Shown one piece after another: positions 37,901 through 46,329 of a DNA stretch of 64,000 nt. The DNA is taken from NCBI GenBank assembly GCA_949317995.1, contig OX439044.1, positions 20,360,641-20,424,640 on the forward strand, read 5' to 3'. The position numbers were made by a program, and so were the translations under genes. The DNA comes from Acholoe squamosa. Taxonomy: Eukaryota; Annelida; Polychaeta; Phyllodocida; Polynoidae. Numbering within the stretch: the first letter of the stretch is position 1; the number at the start of each line of letters is the position of its first letter. A model generated the notes under the pieces. It was not told the origin of the DNA and did no database searches. It saw only the letters and a list, made by a program, of their open reading frames with translations.

Positions 37901-40900
37901 ATGATTGGCGTCTGTTAATGATGTGTTGATGCCTGTGGAACAGAGAAAGTAAAAAGACATGTCATTGTACAACTAACAATCATTTATAGAGCTTGTCCTA
38001 AAACATGATGGATGACACACATAGTTGGTACAGAAAATTATTGGACACATTAGGCATCCACAAAACTCAATATCAAGGGCTATTCATTTTGATATAAACC
38101 GTTTTTGTTGGGTTTTTTTTTCCACACAAGGTACAAAATATCATGAGGACAGCGATCCTTTGGCCAGTTATTCTAGGGAAAATCATCTAGTGGAAAGTTG
38201 TCCAAGGGACAAGAATATTAATGTGTTTAATTATTGCTCATGAGGACATGGGTCGAGCATTCATTACATTGAATTCTAATCAATCTATATTACATAACAT
38301 CTGTGTGTCGTGCAGACACGCAGATAATAATGAAATCTAATTATGCTCCCTGATATAGGCCTACAATGCCTAATGATTGCTGCATGAGTTTACCCTTGGT
38401 TGACTTGATGGTATACAAGGTTAAACAGAGATTGAAAACCCATTGTCATGCCTCCATAAATGCCATGGTGTCTGACCAAACGACAGTATGGTAGCTTTGC
38501 ATTCAGTATCTGTTCAGTATCTGTTAAACGCATAAAGCGCCATGACCTGTCACATTTATTTCGGCAATATCCACTTCAAATTTCATTTTCCATGTACTGT
38601 GCACAAGGATTGAGCATGTGCATAAGTTCTAGAACAAAACTACTTAAAATATAAATTCCATAATCTCAACAATGTACAATACAGATTACTAGGCTAGTAC
38701 TGATTTCCTCCTTCTTTAAGTACCACCATTTACATTGGAAATTGCTGTCATGAATGCAGGACAATGGTAGTTCTCCCATCACTCTACGTCGGGGCGCCAG
38801 GGGTCTAATTCGAGATGAATTCAATCAGGCCTGGAACGATCGTTCTGAAAAACGATGGCTTCTCTTCTCGCAAATCGATGCCTTTGGGTCTTGGCTTTTT
38901 GTTGGGATTCTCATGATAGGAGTCCCATTAAAAGCTGCACCATTGGAATGATGTACGGGCAATGGGGTTTCCAAGGAATTACCGGCATAATTTTGCAATG
39001 ATGAGCGCTGGGGCTCTGTCTGCTATTTTTATACAAACAGATTTACGTCCTGTTTGATATAACATTTGTCTCTGATTATGAAACTTTAATGTATGGATTT
39101 GATGGAAACCAAAGGATAGTGTGAGAGAACACTGACTAATACTCTTATACAGAACACATGCAGTCTGATTTCTAAGTGAAATTGAATTAACGTCGTATAA
39201 CTACTATTTATTGTTTCAGTAGCATAATATACGGCAACAATAGATATATCGCTGCTGTCAAATGATGTCTTTTGACCCAATTAAAAGGGGGTATCCCTAA
39301 GGAATTCTGATTCAGTCAAAGGTCCCTGTGTTTGGAAATAAAACAAATATTCCAGAAAAGAGTACTGGGCTACTTAAAGTTAATCTCCCCATCAACTGGT
39401 GGTATGGAGTCAGTCATGCCGAACTCACCATCAATTCCAACCATGCGTGTCATTACTGGGTAGGACTGGGTTAGGTTTGGAAGCTGAAGGGGTGGGTGGG
39501 GGCTGGGGGTGGTGGGTTAGTGACTTAATTTTCTATCAGTGGGAAGTCAGGCATTCCTTGGCCGCACTGACTCGTGCACTAATTAGTTTGAACAATCAAC
39601 CACACTGATGCCTGCTCTTCTAAAATTAAGTGCCCCCATAACCCCATCCCTCCCCGTTTCACTGCAGACAATACGTGCGGGGAAAGTGTACTGCAGAGTA
39701 TGGAGTAGTACAGATGAATTGTAAAAATGGCTTTTTAATACTACTGCTTTGCTTATGTATTCAGTGAAAATGTATATGGCGTTGTTCTCTTCGTCGGCAG
39801 TCTGGCAACCCTTATAAACGTTAAGTCAAACTTCACATTTTACCAAGGTAAGTCTTGTTTAACTTATAAAGTTTATGTCAGGCTGCCATACCGACCCGAG
39901 TTCTCACAACGGAGAAGGAGACTCATGATACCATCCCATAATGCATCAGTTCAGCACACGATCCCGCAGCCTTTTTGTCCTCTTTTTCAAGCTTATCCAT
40001 GGCTGACATTATATCATCGCCGCCCAGCCACTGAAGTGTTGGTGTCATCAGTGAGCAGGTTGCCTACCTTTTCAGACAGTCCTAACTTTAGGACGTCACG
40101 TCTCAGGTTTGTCATGTCTGACATGGTCCTGGTCATGACAATGTTAGCATCACAGGCATTGATGACTAGCTTAGTGAACTTGTCAGTCTTGTCACATACA
40201 GCAGGTTCAGTGTTCTGCTTAGCCCACATTTTAAACTCTTCGATGGCGGCAGCTTGCCTAGCCATGGCCGTCATAGTGGCGGACATATTGGTCTGCAGTT
40301 CCGCCATGCGTTTGTCCAGCGCGTGTGCATTCGCTGAAGCAGCACGCTTTAGAGTGGTTCAGCTGGGGCACTCTTAACTCCGGCGCATTTGCTGGTCTGT
40401 GGAAATTATCCCTCTTTGCTTTAATGATACTGAGATCAAAAGAGGGCCCACAAGCTTTTTTGAAGATGTCACGAATCTTTCCGGAAGATCTTCACTTGTG
40501 GGAGCCCCTGCTTCTAACTGAGCCTCAATGCTCTTGTGGTAAGCATCCAGGTTGTTCCCGGAATCTGGGTCACCGCTATCTTGACCGGTGTTGTGGTCAG
40601 CGCCTTGACCATCGCCATCTTGGTCATCGTCATTACTACTACATCTTTAATCACAGTCTTGACTGTTGAATGAATAGTTCCCTTCAACATAGACATCATC
40701 TGAGTCATTTGCTCATCAGATTGTAACACTGTGTGGTAGTGGTGGTAGAGGTTTCCCCCTGGTCAGTGCCTTGGTCATTGGTGCCGCCATTGCTGGTCGT
40801 TGCACATGTTGACCGACTGGTCATGCTGACTGACTCGAGAGCACTCGGTAGTTTTGGTCTTATAAAGCAGCTTAGCACAGTCTGTTTGTGCCAAAAGGAA

Positions 40901-43279
40901 GCCAACAGTAACTGGACTGTTGGGACCTAACTGATGGTCGTTGAAAGTTTGTAGATGTTGTAGATTTCTGGAAGAAATTGATGCAAAAAATGCTACGCTG
41001 GGATGTGCGTGTAGCTGCTGCGGGATCATGTGCTGAACTGATGTATTATGGGATGGTATCACGTGACTCCTTCTCTGTTGTGAGAACTTCGTCGGCATGG
41101 CAACCTGACATAAACTTGATGCTTGACGGGCTGTGACCTTTACCTTTCAATATTATCCTTTGTATTCCGATAATTCCTTAAATTGTCTAACTAACTAGAA
41201 AGGCTATCTTGTGGACTAAACAAATGTCCTATCTCATCTATTATTATATGTACTGTGTTACATTAATTCACAAAACAGGCCCGCCAATATAAACAGCTTT
41301 TACCGAAATATTATACCTTTAATCCATGCCTTCTGACATTTATGTCTTCATAATAGGCTTATTTGAACAAATGATAAACCACCAAGAGCTTTACTCCCTC
41401 AGGCACAACTTATTTGTATACAATCAATACTCATCAAATGAATATTCAAATGCTAGAGATTGAAATCATTCAAATACATCAAGACATACACTTGATTAAA
41501 AAAAAGACTCGGAATTTGGGAAGACTTGATACAGAAAGCTGCATGATAAAGTACAAAAATAGAGTACCATACTACCTCGCGCATAAGACGCGATTTTTAC
41601 ACAAATCTACAGCCTACTGTGCCTTATGAAGAGTGGGTGTGGCTTTTAGGCGCGGTAAATCATACTGAATTTGATTTACAGTCACCCAAAATAGCTCTAA
41701 ACTGCACCTAATAGGTCTCAATTGGACTCTATGTGCGTCTTATACGCGTTTCATGCGGCCTCATACGTGGGGTATTAAGGTATTGTTGCAAATTACAAAT
41801 TATAGTATTAAAGTTCCACTTACCTGAATCTAATAATAACCTAACAACTTCTGTCCGACCAAACAATGCTGCCTCGTGTAACGCTGTACCGGACTCCGTC
41901 TGTAACACCAAAATAATACCACATCATCAGCTACTGGAGGAACTCACCCCTACCAATACAACAGGGATACTAGGGGATATCCGGCTTTACCAGAATTCTG
42001 ACCATTAATACTTGTGACACGATCTGCGAAAAGGGGTCTTAGTGCAGAGGGTTCTAAGACCCCTTTTTCCAGTCCATGTCACACTTAATGCCATTTAAAG
42101 GCCACACAGTGCTGTTATACGAGATTACCATTTTTCTTTGTGGTATCTGAATGAATCCAAACACTTTGTATTTTATACATACATTATCTTTGCCAGAAAG
42201 GGTCGGCATGATGCACCAATGCAGTGCTGGCGAGTTACTCGCCAGCACTGCATAGGTGCATCATGCCGACCAAGGAATATGAAACTGGAGGCATCATGCG
42301 GTCCTTAAAAGATCAATACTATATAGGGCATGTGTGACTCATGGTGAAGTACTGTGGGCAGGGGGAGGGTTTTATGTGTGCCTGAATCAAAGTGACCATT
42401 TCATATACTACTTACACTGGGTGTTAACGGGCATCTTACGTGCTCTGGGTATTGACTATTTATTTTATGAGTGGCCCGTGTTACCAGCACCATTTTTTAA
42501 TCATAAAAGGGGAGAAGACACTGACGGATGTACTGACGAGTTGTGGGTGCACTATCTACTTTTAAAACTTAACTCTTACAATCCATTTCTTTTAGAATCG
42601 AGGTCAGATAGACAGGTAACCCAGTCGCAAAAATACTGAGGTCATTAAGCGTCCGGGTCAATCAGCAGTAAAAAAATACCCCCGTTGTCCTCCCAATAAC
42701 AATGAACTCCAAGAATAACGACGTGGGAATCCCCATGACAACTTAATGGGTTAATCCAAGTGGGCTGCTTGAGATTCCTCACTCCTGGATCCACAGTGAA
42801 CCTATGGCATGAACAGCTCCGAGCAGCTCACAAAGGGGGCAATGTATGAGCGGGAGGCTGTTACAGGTAGTTACGTGTTCAGTGTGTTGTAGACAGCACA
42901 GGTCGTTACAACCATCACAACCATTTACCTAAGCCAACATAACACCCCTGGTCAACCCACAGGGTGTGGCTAGGCATGATTAAGTGACCAATACTGGGCA
43001 GGGGCCGGAGGTGGCCGCATAAAGTGATTATTGGTGTGCTTAGTGAAGGTGTCGTCAAGGGTAATCGTCTTGTAACAACAGGTGCTTGTTGTTTTAGTAC
43101 AAGGTATTAAGTGTAGTGCTGTAGGCACGTGAAGGGCGACACTTGGTAGCATTTAACTGGGACAGAATATGGAATAGATAAGGGAGGGGGGTGTCGACCC
43201 ATCACAAAAAAGGTGCCTTTGCAGTGGCGCAAGTACTAAAGTCTTATTTGGAAGGGGAGGGTCTCGTGTTTTTTTTGTT

Positions 43280-43310
<31 letters not shown>

Positions 43311-44836
43311 AGTACCTTATACTTTTATATATTCTCATATAGAATAATTTTCCAATACTGCATGGGCGCCCCCCTCCCCTTTAATACTATACGGTGGCCT
43401 CTGTATGACGTTATGATATGCTTATGTGGAAGAGGAGATATCATTAACTCAAAGGGCAATAGAAAAGTGCAGAGAGGATGAAGGGTTCATTGAGGAAGAG
43501 GAAAAGCCGAGCGAGTTTGGCTTCTTTTTGAGTATTCAGAAGTGCTCCATGCCAGCTCAGCTTATAGATGGCCATATTTCCAATTCTGCATTCTGCTCGA
43601 CCATGTCAGGGTTCAAGCAGCATAGTGGAACTCAAATTGGACCTTAATCCATTGTATACACACTGACGAACCAAAATTCAATTACTCGTACCTGACAATA
43701 CATACAGGGATGAAAGTCACAGAGCACGAAAATCCCTCAAATGGTCCAATATTCGCCCCAAAAACCTGGGTTTCTATATAAATGTATAGGGCCCTGGAAC
43801 TTCAAAATCCCTGAAATCAGGGAATTCCCTGAAGACTTTCATCCCTGATGTATGATGTGTACACGGTTGAGTTAAGAATTGCCTGTAAAGTTTGTTCAGA
43901 TCCAGAAGATATGCCGCTTTAGGTTCTGGGTGTGGCCCTAAGGGAGATAGGGAGTAAAGGGTCATATCTTGTAACCCTTGTCACGTAACGCGCATGCTCC
44001 CAATTGCGTTACGCCAGATCAACGCGTCAACGCCAACAAAGCTCCCTGACCTGCAGCAAAACGGAACCGTGACGCGGCAATCTCAAACAATGAAGCCTCC
44101 CCAACATGAGGTGGTGTGGGCAGGAATACAAGAAATGAGATCAATTTTCGAAGGAAATAGATTTTGTATGGCTACTGACACCAATATCCCCAGACCATAT
44201 TCAGATTTTTTACTTCATTTCTTTTTTTTATGTTGCCAGAAAAGGACATCGCTAGAGAATTACTCAGGGAGAAAATTTGAAATTGCTAAACTAAAGTCCT
44301 AAACCTTCAAAAACAATGAAGCCTCCCCAACACGAGGTGGTGTGGGGAGGAATAGAATAAACGAGATCAATTTTCGAAGGAAATAGATTTTGAATGGCTA
44401 CTGACACCAACCAAAAATATAGGTTTCTTCCAGTTATTCAGATTCTCTTAGCAATTGACGGTATTTCTGCCCTTAAATTAGCCTGGACTTTGCTCATACC
44501 TTTCTCTTTTTTCAGATCTTATACCGGTAGACCAGACATCATAACGTCCTCCTAAAGTTTACAAACCGTAATAAATGCTAAACAAATAATCAAATAATAA
44601 TATAGGATAAGACTCACCGTTCCGTCTATTAGACAGCCGGCTTCTAGCAGTGCTTGTACCACCGCTTTATGTCCGTTCCGTGCGGCGAGCAGCAGTGGGT
44701 GCCGACTGCCCGTCCGTTCTGCAAGGCTGGGATGGGTGCGTAGTAACAACTGTACGGCGTCCAGACGCCCGTATTGACACGACAAGTCCAACGGACTCTC
44801 CTCCTTCACGTTCTGTATGGTCGGGTCGGCGTGCCT
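19674..44836 (-). CDS. ANKS1: ANKS1-like ankyrin/SAM/PTB scaffold gene, partial (10 exons)
   Basis: Ten minus-strand exons join in consistent splice phase: 44836-44618, 41899-41824, 37932-37831, 34730-34442, 28383-28262, 27522-27407, 22769-22593, 22075-21910, 21684-21374 and 19914-19674. The first three encode ankyrin repeats closely like vertebrate ANKS1A/ANKS1B, for example [15 protein letters not shown] and [11 protein letters not shown], followed by the family's LDVI-EH-SQ-S end of the ankyrin array. The rest is a disordered linker rich in Ser, Pro and Lys/Arg with tyrosine motifs ([21 protein letters not shown]) and a [10 protein letters not shown] block. ANKS1 proteins (Odin, AIDA-1) are cytoplasmic adaptors downstream of receptor tyrosine kinases and at synapses; they normally end in two SAM domains and a PTB domain. 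Those exons and the earlier ankyrin exons are not recognised in the window, so the gene is incomplete at both ends. The family call is firm; A-versus-B orthology is not meaningful outside vertebrates. Confidence 0.88.
19915..21373 (-). other. ANKS1-like intron
   Basis: Between about 20.05 and 20.55 kb there are loosely repeated blocks around CCACTCATCTTTT on the plus strand, which look like a decayed tandem repeat. No element ends seen. Confidence 0.5.
21374..21684 (-). CDS. ANKS1: ANKS1-like exon, Ser-rich and [10 protein letters not shown] segment
   Basis: Acceptor TTTCAG and donor GTAAAC. The first two bases complete a codon begun in the preceding exon. About 103 residues: a Thr/Gln/Ser-rich start, a run of Ser and Arg, then a proline-rich end with [18 protein letters not shown], a candidate SH3 or WW ligand, and finally IQEKINPK. 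The high CpG and G+C content contrasts with the flanking introns. Confidence 0.87.
21910..22075 (-). CDS. ANKS1: ANKS1-like exon, charged Lys/Glu-rich segment
   Basis: Acceptor CTTACAG and a weak donor, GTACCG. Starts in phase 0 and ends with one base over. It encodes about 55 residues dominated by Lys, Glu and Arg (for example [16 protein letters not shown]), probably a charged helix or disordered linker. A run of about 19 T (minus strand) begins about 10 bases past the donor, an arrangement seen at regulated 5' splice sites. The 166-bp length is not a multiple of three, so skipping would shift the frame. Confidence 0.85.
22593..22769 (-). CDS. ANKS1: ANKS1-like exon, basic KKPPRRK segment
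   Basis: Acceptor CCTATAG and donor GTAAAA; 177 bp, phase 0 at both sides, so it could be skipped without frame change. It encodes TPKKPPRRK, a basic proline-containing motif of the kind found in ANKS1 linkers, then an Arg/Asp/Asn-rich stretch. CpG-rich compared with its flanks. Confidence 0.87.
23067..23146. mobile_element. 80-bp foldback MITE, copy 1
   Basis: Outer inverted ends CAATTGTGACA and TGTCACAATTG enclose an inner 14-bp stem (AAAAGGGGGATTAG with CTAAGCCCCCTTTT, one mismatch). A second copy lies in opposite orientation at 42012-42084. Intron DNA from 22.77 to 23.94 kb is otherwise featureless. Confidence 0.85.
23945..25255 (-). mobile_element. 1.31-kb TIR element with tRNA-like core, copy A
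   Basis: Ends read CCCGGACCAGAAGGCAGTA and, from the other side, CCCGGACCAAAATGCAGTAG. The whole element is a nearly identical reverse-orientation copy of 46330-47643. The interior is crowded with CAGTAG / CTACTG motifs, has no transposase and carries a tRNA-like segment. Flanking bases (TATGC, GTGAC) do not form an obvious target duplication here. It lies in the intron between the exons at 27.4 and 22.8 kb. Confidence 0.9.
24748..24823 (+). repeat. tRNA-like sequence (A and B box) inside the TIR element
   Basis: Has an A-box-like TGGCTCAGGGGG and a B-box-like AGTTCAAATCC at roughly tRNA spacing. The acceptor stem does not pair properly, so it is a tRNA-derived sequence such as a SINE head and not a functional tRNA gene. 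The same segment is kept in the other copy. Confidence 0.65.
25905..25998. repeat. 15-bp minisatellite, possible Gly/Pro-coding cassette
   Basis: About five to six copies of a 15-bp unit containing CACCTGGCCCCC on the plus strand. On the minus strand one frame reads repeated GPGV / RGPGV followed by [10 protein letters not shown]. It lies between two ANKS1-like exons that already join in phase 0, so it is not needed for the gene model. The acceptor in front is mediocre; an optional exon is possible but an intronic minisatellite is as likely. Confidence 0.6.
26100..26180. promoter_or_regulatory. Paired ETS sites and CCAAT box in intron
   Basis: ACTTCCTGTA (26123-26132) and TACAGGAAGT (26141-26150) are exact inverted copies, each with an ETS GGAA core, 8 bp apart. 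A CCAAT box is at 26172-26176 and an RFX-half-like GTTGCTATGG lies just upstream at 26103. This clustering suggests an enhancer or internal promoter; no first exon is identified. Confidence 0.4.
26545..26640. repeat. A-rich tract with transposon-like flank
   Basis: A stretch of A with interspersed G (26583-26637) next to GTCTTGTTTGGTAGGGG. A related string followed by a long homopolymer lies at 43.22-43.31 kb beginning CAGTGGCGCAAG, suggesting two pieces of the same transposon family. The rest of 26.2-27.4 kb is featureless intron. Confidence 0.5.
27407..27522 (-). CDS. ANKS1: ANKS1-like exon, Ser/Pro-rich segment
   Basis: Acceptor TTTTTCAG and donor GTATGT. The first two bases complete the codon left open by the 28.3-kb exon; the exon ends in phase 0. 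It encodes about 38 residues dominated by Ser and Pro with several SP and TP pairs (for example [18 protein letters not shown]), likely a disordered, proline-directed phosphorylation region. Confidence 0.87.
28042..28157. repeat. Partial MITE related to 15.55-kb element
   Basis: Shares CCAGGAATTTCCTGG-type interior blocks and the end GTGGCATCTCTG with the element at 15554-15696. The left end is not recognisable. Confidence 0.55.
28262..28383 (-). CDS. ANKS1: ANKS1-like exon with YxxP motifs
   Basis: Acceptor TTTACCCATTTCAG and donor GTAAGT, both strong. Its first base completes a codon from the 34.4-kb exon and its last base starts the next. About 40 residues include LYDTPSG and QYDIPQ, both Tyr-x-x-Pro motifs typical of SH2 docking sites phosphorylated by Src/Abl-type kinases. 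The acceptor and first bases of this exon are repeated several times in the upstream intron. Confidence 0.88.
28369..28592 (-). repeat. 45-bp tandem array of the exon's splice acceptor
   Basis: Five units of 43-45 bp (starts at about 28369, 28414, 28459, 28504, 28547). Each contains the polypyrimidine tract, CAG and the first 15 or so bases of the adjacent exon. On the minus strand a single frame stays open from 28553 through the array into the exon. More degenerate relatives continue to about 28.72 kb. Confidence 0.88.
28720..29389 (-). other. ANKS1-like intron, nothing recognised
   Basis: AT-rich, no supported exon or element ends. Confidence 0.5.
29390..29546. mobile_element. 157-bp MITE with CAGGGGCGTAGGA ends
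   Basis: The left end is CAGGGGCGTAGGAAAAGG and the right end, reverse-complemented, CAGGGGCGTAGGAGGC. Inside are G- and C-runs next to each other. Such CAGGGGCGTAGG ends are common on hAT-type MITEs. No clean 8-bp duplication is visible. Confidence 0.75.
30600..30930 (-). repeat. Dispersed repeat, copy 2 (reverse of 6.55 kb)
   Basis: Reverse-orientation relative of 6546-6850. It ends in a hairpin, CTTGATTGAC GTCTA GTCAATCAAG. The hairpin half GTCTAGTCAATCAGATAATAA also appears alone at about 30312-30333, so the full element may span 30.31-30.93 kb. Confidence 0.75.
30931..31730 (-). other. ANKS1-like intron, nothing recognised
   Basis: AT-rich, no supported exon or element ends. Confidence 0.5.
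31735..31995. promoter_or_regulatory. CpG-richer regulatory cluster (CRE, E-boxes, CTCF-like)
   Basis: Contains a perfect CRE TGACGTCA (31746-31753), two GTCACGTG E-boxes (CACGTG at 31880-31885 and 31912-31917), a CTCF-like core on the minus strand (31925-31938, CCACCAGGGGGC) and the palindrome GGTGGCGCCACC (31978-31989). All lie in an ANKS1-like intron. An alternative promoter, enhancer or insulator is inferred from motif density only. Confidence 0.45.
32940..33120. promoter_or_regulatory. ZNF143-like site and second GGTGGCGCCACC
   Basis: TTCCCAGAATGCA (32942-32954) matches the core of the ZNF143/STAF motif, usually promoter-proximal. The 12-bp palindrome GGTGGCGCCACC recurs at 33105-33116. 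No first exon is identified. The surrounding 32.1-33.8 kb is otherwise non-coding. Confidence 0.35.
33859..34378 (+). repeat. Dispersed repeat, direct copy 1
   Basis: About 500 bp, matched in the same orientation at 35757-36232. Shared blocks are the start (AAACGCTGATAACTCGG), the middle (CACAAAAAGAGC, AAAAGGTTTCCC) and the end (TAATCCATGGTGG). Copies are moderately diverged. Class unknown. Confidence 0.8.
34442..34730 (-). CDS. ANKS1: ANKS1-like exon, linker start with LYDDLPSP
   Basis: Acceptor CTCACTTCCAG and strong donor GTAAGTG. The first two bases complete a Glu codon from the last ankyrin exon; the exon ends two bases into a codon. It encodes about 95 residues: [12 protein letters not shown], then Ser-rich sequence, [11 protein letters not shown] with a likely phosphotyrosine site, a polyserine run and [13 protein letters not shown]. 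CpG-rich relative to its flanks. Confidence 0.88.
35390..35560. promoter_or_regulatory. CpG-rich promoter-like cluster (NRF1, ETS x2, E-box)
   Basis: Contains an NRF1 core CGCATGCGC (35447-35455), two ETS sites CCGGAAGT (35486-35493 and 35524-35531), an E-box CACGTG (35547-35552) and a CTCF-like core on the minus strand (35406-35419). This is the motif set of TATA-less CpG promoters. It lies in the intron between the last ankyrin exon and the first linker exon of the ANKS1-like gene, where a promoter would yield an ankyrin-less isoform. Confidence 0.6.
35757..36232 (+). repeat. Dispersed repeat, direct copy 2
   Basis: Same-orientation relative of 33859-34378 with the same start, middle and end blocks. 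Together the two copies bracket one exon and the 35.4-kb promoter-like cluster. Confidence 0.8.
37205..37312. promoter_or_regulatory. Promoter-like cluster (RFX X-box, ETS, NRF1)
   Basis: GTTACCATGACGAC (37209-37222) fits the RFX X-box consensus at every defined position. ETS site CCGGAAGT is at 37283-37290 and NRF1-like CGCGCATGCG at 37300-37309. It is in the same intron as the 35.4-kb cluster. X-boxes are typical of ciliary and some neuronal genes. No first exon is identified. Confidence 0.5.
37831..37932 (-). CDS. ANKS1: ANKS1-like exon, end of ankyrin array
   Basis: Acceptor TCTGTTCCACAG and donor GTAAGC. The first two bases complete a Gly codon from the preceding exon; it ends with one base over. 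It encodes [17 protein letters not shown] then [15 protein letters not shown], equivalent to the capping part of the last ankyrin repeat in ANKS1A/B (LDxxxEHPSQKSxQI). Confidence 0.92.
37940..39868 (-). other. ANKS1-like intron, nothing recognised
   Basis: No supported exon. A plus-strand open frame at 38.76-38.95 kb has no family likeness. Near 39791-39826 is a fragment resembling the right end of the neighbouring inverted-repeat element, in direct orientation. Confidence 0.45.
39869..41117 (-). mobile_element. 1.25-kb inverted-repeat element with possible DIRS-type ORF1 remnant
   Basis: The ends are inverted repeats of about 100 bp starting AAGTTTATGTCAGG. The minus strand carries coding-like pieces, including a helical segment with a cluster near DANIVMT ... 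LRRDVLK that recalls the ORF1 (gag-like) region of DIRS-type tyrosine-recombinase retrotransposons. No reverse transcriptase or recombinase is present. It looks like an internally reduced, broken, non-autonomous copy. It could instead be an unclassified DNA element. The DIRS assignment is tentative. Confidence 0.45.
41566..41782. mobile_element. Small TIR element, about 215 bp
   Basis: The left end TACCATACTACCTCGCGC and the right end, reverse-complemented, TACCTTAATACCCCACG are related, followed by ATAAGACGC on both sides. TA termini and the ATAAGACGC block recall Tc1/mariner- or pogo-type MITEs. A fragment of the same family lies near 19.3 kb. Confidence 0.5.
41824..41899 (-). CDS. ANKS1: ANKS1-like exon, ankyrin repeat
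   Basis: Acceptor TTGGTGTTACAG and strong donor GTAAGTG. Phase 0 start, one base over at the end. It encodes [18 protein letters not shown] followed by VRLLLDS, a canonical ankyrin repeat first half and helix pair that closely matches the ANKS1A/B repeat with [10 protein letters not shown]. Confidence 0.93.
42012..42084. mobile_element. Foldback MITE, copy 2
   Basis: Reverse-orientation relative of 23067-23146. The outer TTGTGACA / TGTCACA ends enclose a perfect 14-bp stem (42029-42042 with 42054-42067; AAAAGGGGTCTTAG). Confidence 0.85.
42201..42271. repeat. Near-perfect palindrome, 35-bp arms
   Basis: Arms 42201-42235 and 42237-42271 are reverse complements with one mismatch and a 1-nt loop. 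The arm begins GGTCGGCATGATGCACC. A degenerate relative is at 15471-15541, showing it is a dispersed foldback repeat. Confidence 0.93.
42300..43700 (-). other. ANKS1-like intron with transposon fragment
   Basis: At 43221 a CAGTGGCGCAAG end leads into a T-run and G-run (43269-43308), related to 26.55 kb. No exon seen. Confidence 0.45.
43705..43847. mobile_element. MITE, CAGGGATG family, copy 2
   Basis: A 143-bp element with perfect 14-bp inverted ends (CAGGGATGAAAGTC). Related to the 172-bp element at 10320-10491. Confidence 0.78.
44085..44410 (+). repeat. Local direct duplication, two 100-bp units
   Basis: Segment 44085-44185 recurs at 44311-44410 with few differences (shared AATGAAGCCTCCCCAACA, CAATTTTCGAAGGAAATAG and GGCTACTGACACCAA). 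They lie about 226 bp apart in the intron next to the ankyrin exon. Confidence 0.9.
44618..44836 (-). CDS. ANKS1: ANKS1-like exon, two ankyrin repeats
   Basis: Acceptor CCACCCACAG and strong donor GTGAGTC; 219 bp, phase 0 at both ends. It encodes the end of one repeat ([18 protein letters not shown]) and the next ([12 protein letters not shown], then [15 protein letters not shown]). The match to ANKS1A/B ([37 protein letters not shown]) is residue-by-residue in places and anchors the family call. Confidence 0.95.
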
Positions 44837-44849
44837 CTGTGGGTGGAGA

Positions 44850-46329
44850 GAAGAGAAGTGGAGAGTGAGATATGTGAGGTTCCCAGTGAGCTGCTCTATG
44901 TATACATATGTATATGAAATTAAAACTTTGTAACTGAGAACTAACCAAAGAAACTATTCACCTTTCAGTGTCTGAGTGAACTAGGTCATTAAGAAATACT
45001 GACAGGAATCCCAGTTTCCCTACCAGAACAATTGACAGGTATAATAGACCTGACAGGTATAACTGACCTACATTTGCTACTTTGTGAGTTGCTCAAATGC
45101 CTTCCTATAGACGACTAACCAAGTCACATATAGTAACCTTTGAGCAGCACAAAAGCTATTGAGTCTTCAGTAAACGTGATGGAAATCTGGGGGATTGTGG
45201 AAAAGTGAGCAGTTGGCAAGTATGACTTAGGCTTATTGAGTGTGTGATGAGCTGGTGTAGAGTTATTTAGGTTATCCTGAGTGGCTCTTGACTCTCCGGC
45301 TCAGGTGAATGGTATTACACGGGTCTCTGTTTAGCTACCCATAATGCATTACCACGGGTTACACGGATATAATCACTCTATGCATATATACACTGTTTAT
45401 ACCAAGACACGTGTCTTGTGTGTATACACGACAAGAAGGGTATACATACGGCTAAATCTGCCAGATGGGTAGGCTTGGACAGGAATATGTTATTCTTAGG
45501 CAATGCTTGGCTTAAAAGACTAATTCTCACTGCATGCATTTTTTCTACCTGAGAGATACATGTAGAGGAAAGTAAAATAATGTACAGTGTATGGTACTTG
45601 ATGTGTTTGCTTTGATTATGTGAGGTATCACTCAAGATAGGGAGCAAACCAGATGAAAACTGTGGATAATTTTTGACCAATTAAGCTATCACCTTTAACT
45701 TCTTCTTTATCCTTGCACCACTTACACATACCAAAAAACACCCCTGTAGTCCATCTAGGAAGTTCTATTCCCACTCCTACCCCATCATTACTCCCCCTAG
45801 ACTAAAACACAGGCCCATAAACGCTCTAGTTATTAAAGTTGTAATGAGAAAGGATGACACCACCAAACACAACTTTCTAACCATCTAGTGTTCACACTGA
45901 ATAAAACAGAGGTGCTGTTAGCCTGCAAGTCTCCTTAACAACTTTTAGAGCTAGTTGCTGCTACTCCTCCATCATTTCTAATTCAGACTTGGCTCGTTAT
46001 ATTCTGCTCTCACATCCATTTGCTAAACCAGCGCCCATTACCACTTAGACCACAGAGGCTGAGGCCTTGCCTCTCTACCATACTGTTCTCTCCTACCGGC
46101 ACCTCAACCATTGACTAACGACTTTACAGGCATATTTTACCCATAGCTAATTACCCTTTATTTATTGATTTCTCAACAAAATAAGTATACTTTTAAGATA
46201 TATTGTTATCGGCATACATGACATATACTAGTCCATCAGAAAGTTATTACAAATGTATAAGGTGAATGAGTATGAAGGAAACTACCCAAAAGGTAACCTA
46301 ATCTGACTTTTAGCATGAATAGCAAGTAC
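44850..46329. other. Non-coding stretch, probably upstream intron
   Basis: I looked for the preceding ankyrin repeats (ALHxAAQYGHxxVV pattern) and did not find them. No element ends seen. Confidence 0.45.

Noticed and set aside
41824-44836. Assignment to Caskin, which also has ALHEAAL ankyrin repeats
   Set aside because: The repeat end ([11 protein letters not shown]) and [14 protein letters not shown] match ANKS1 better, and no SH3 domain follows as it does in Caskin.
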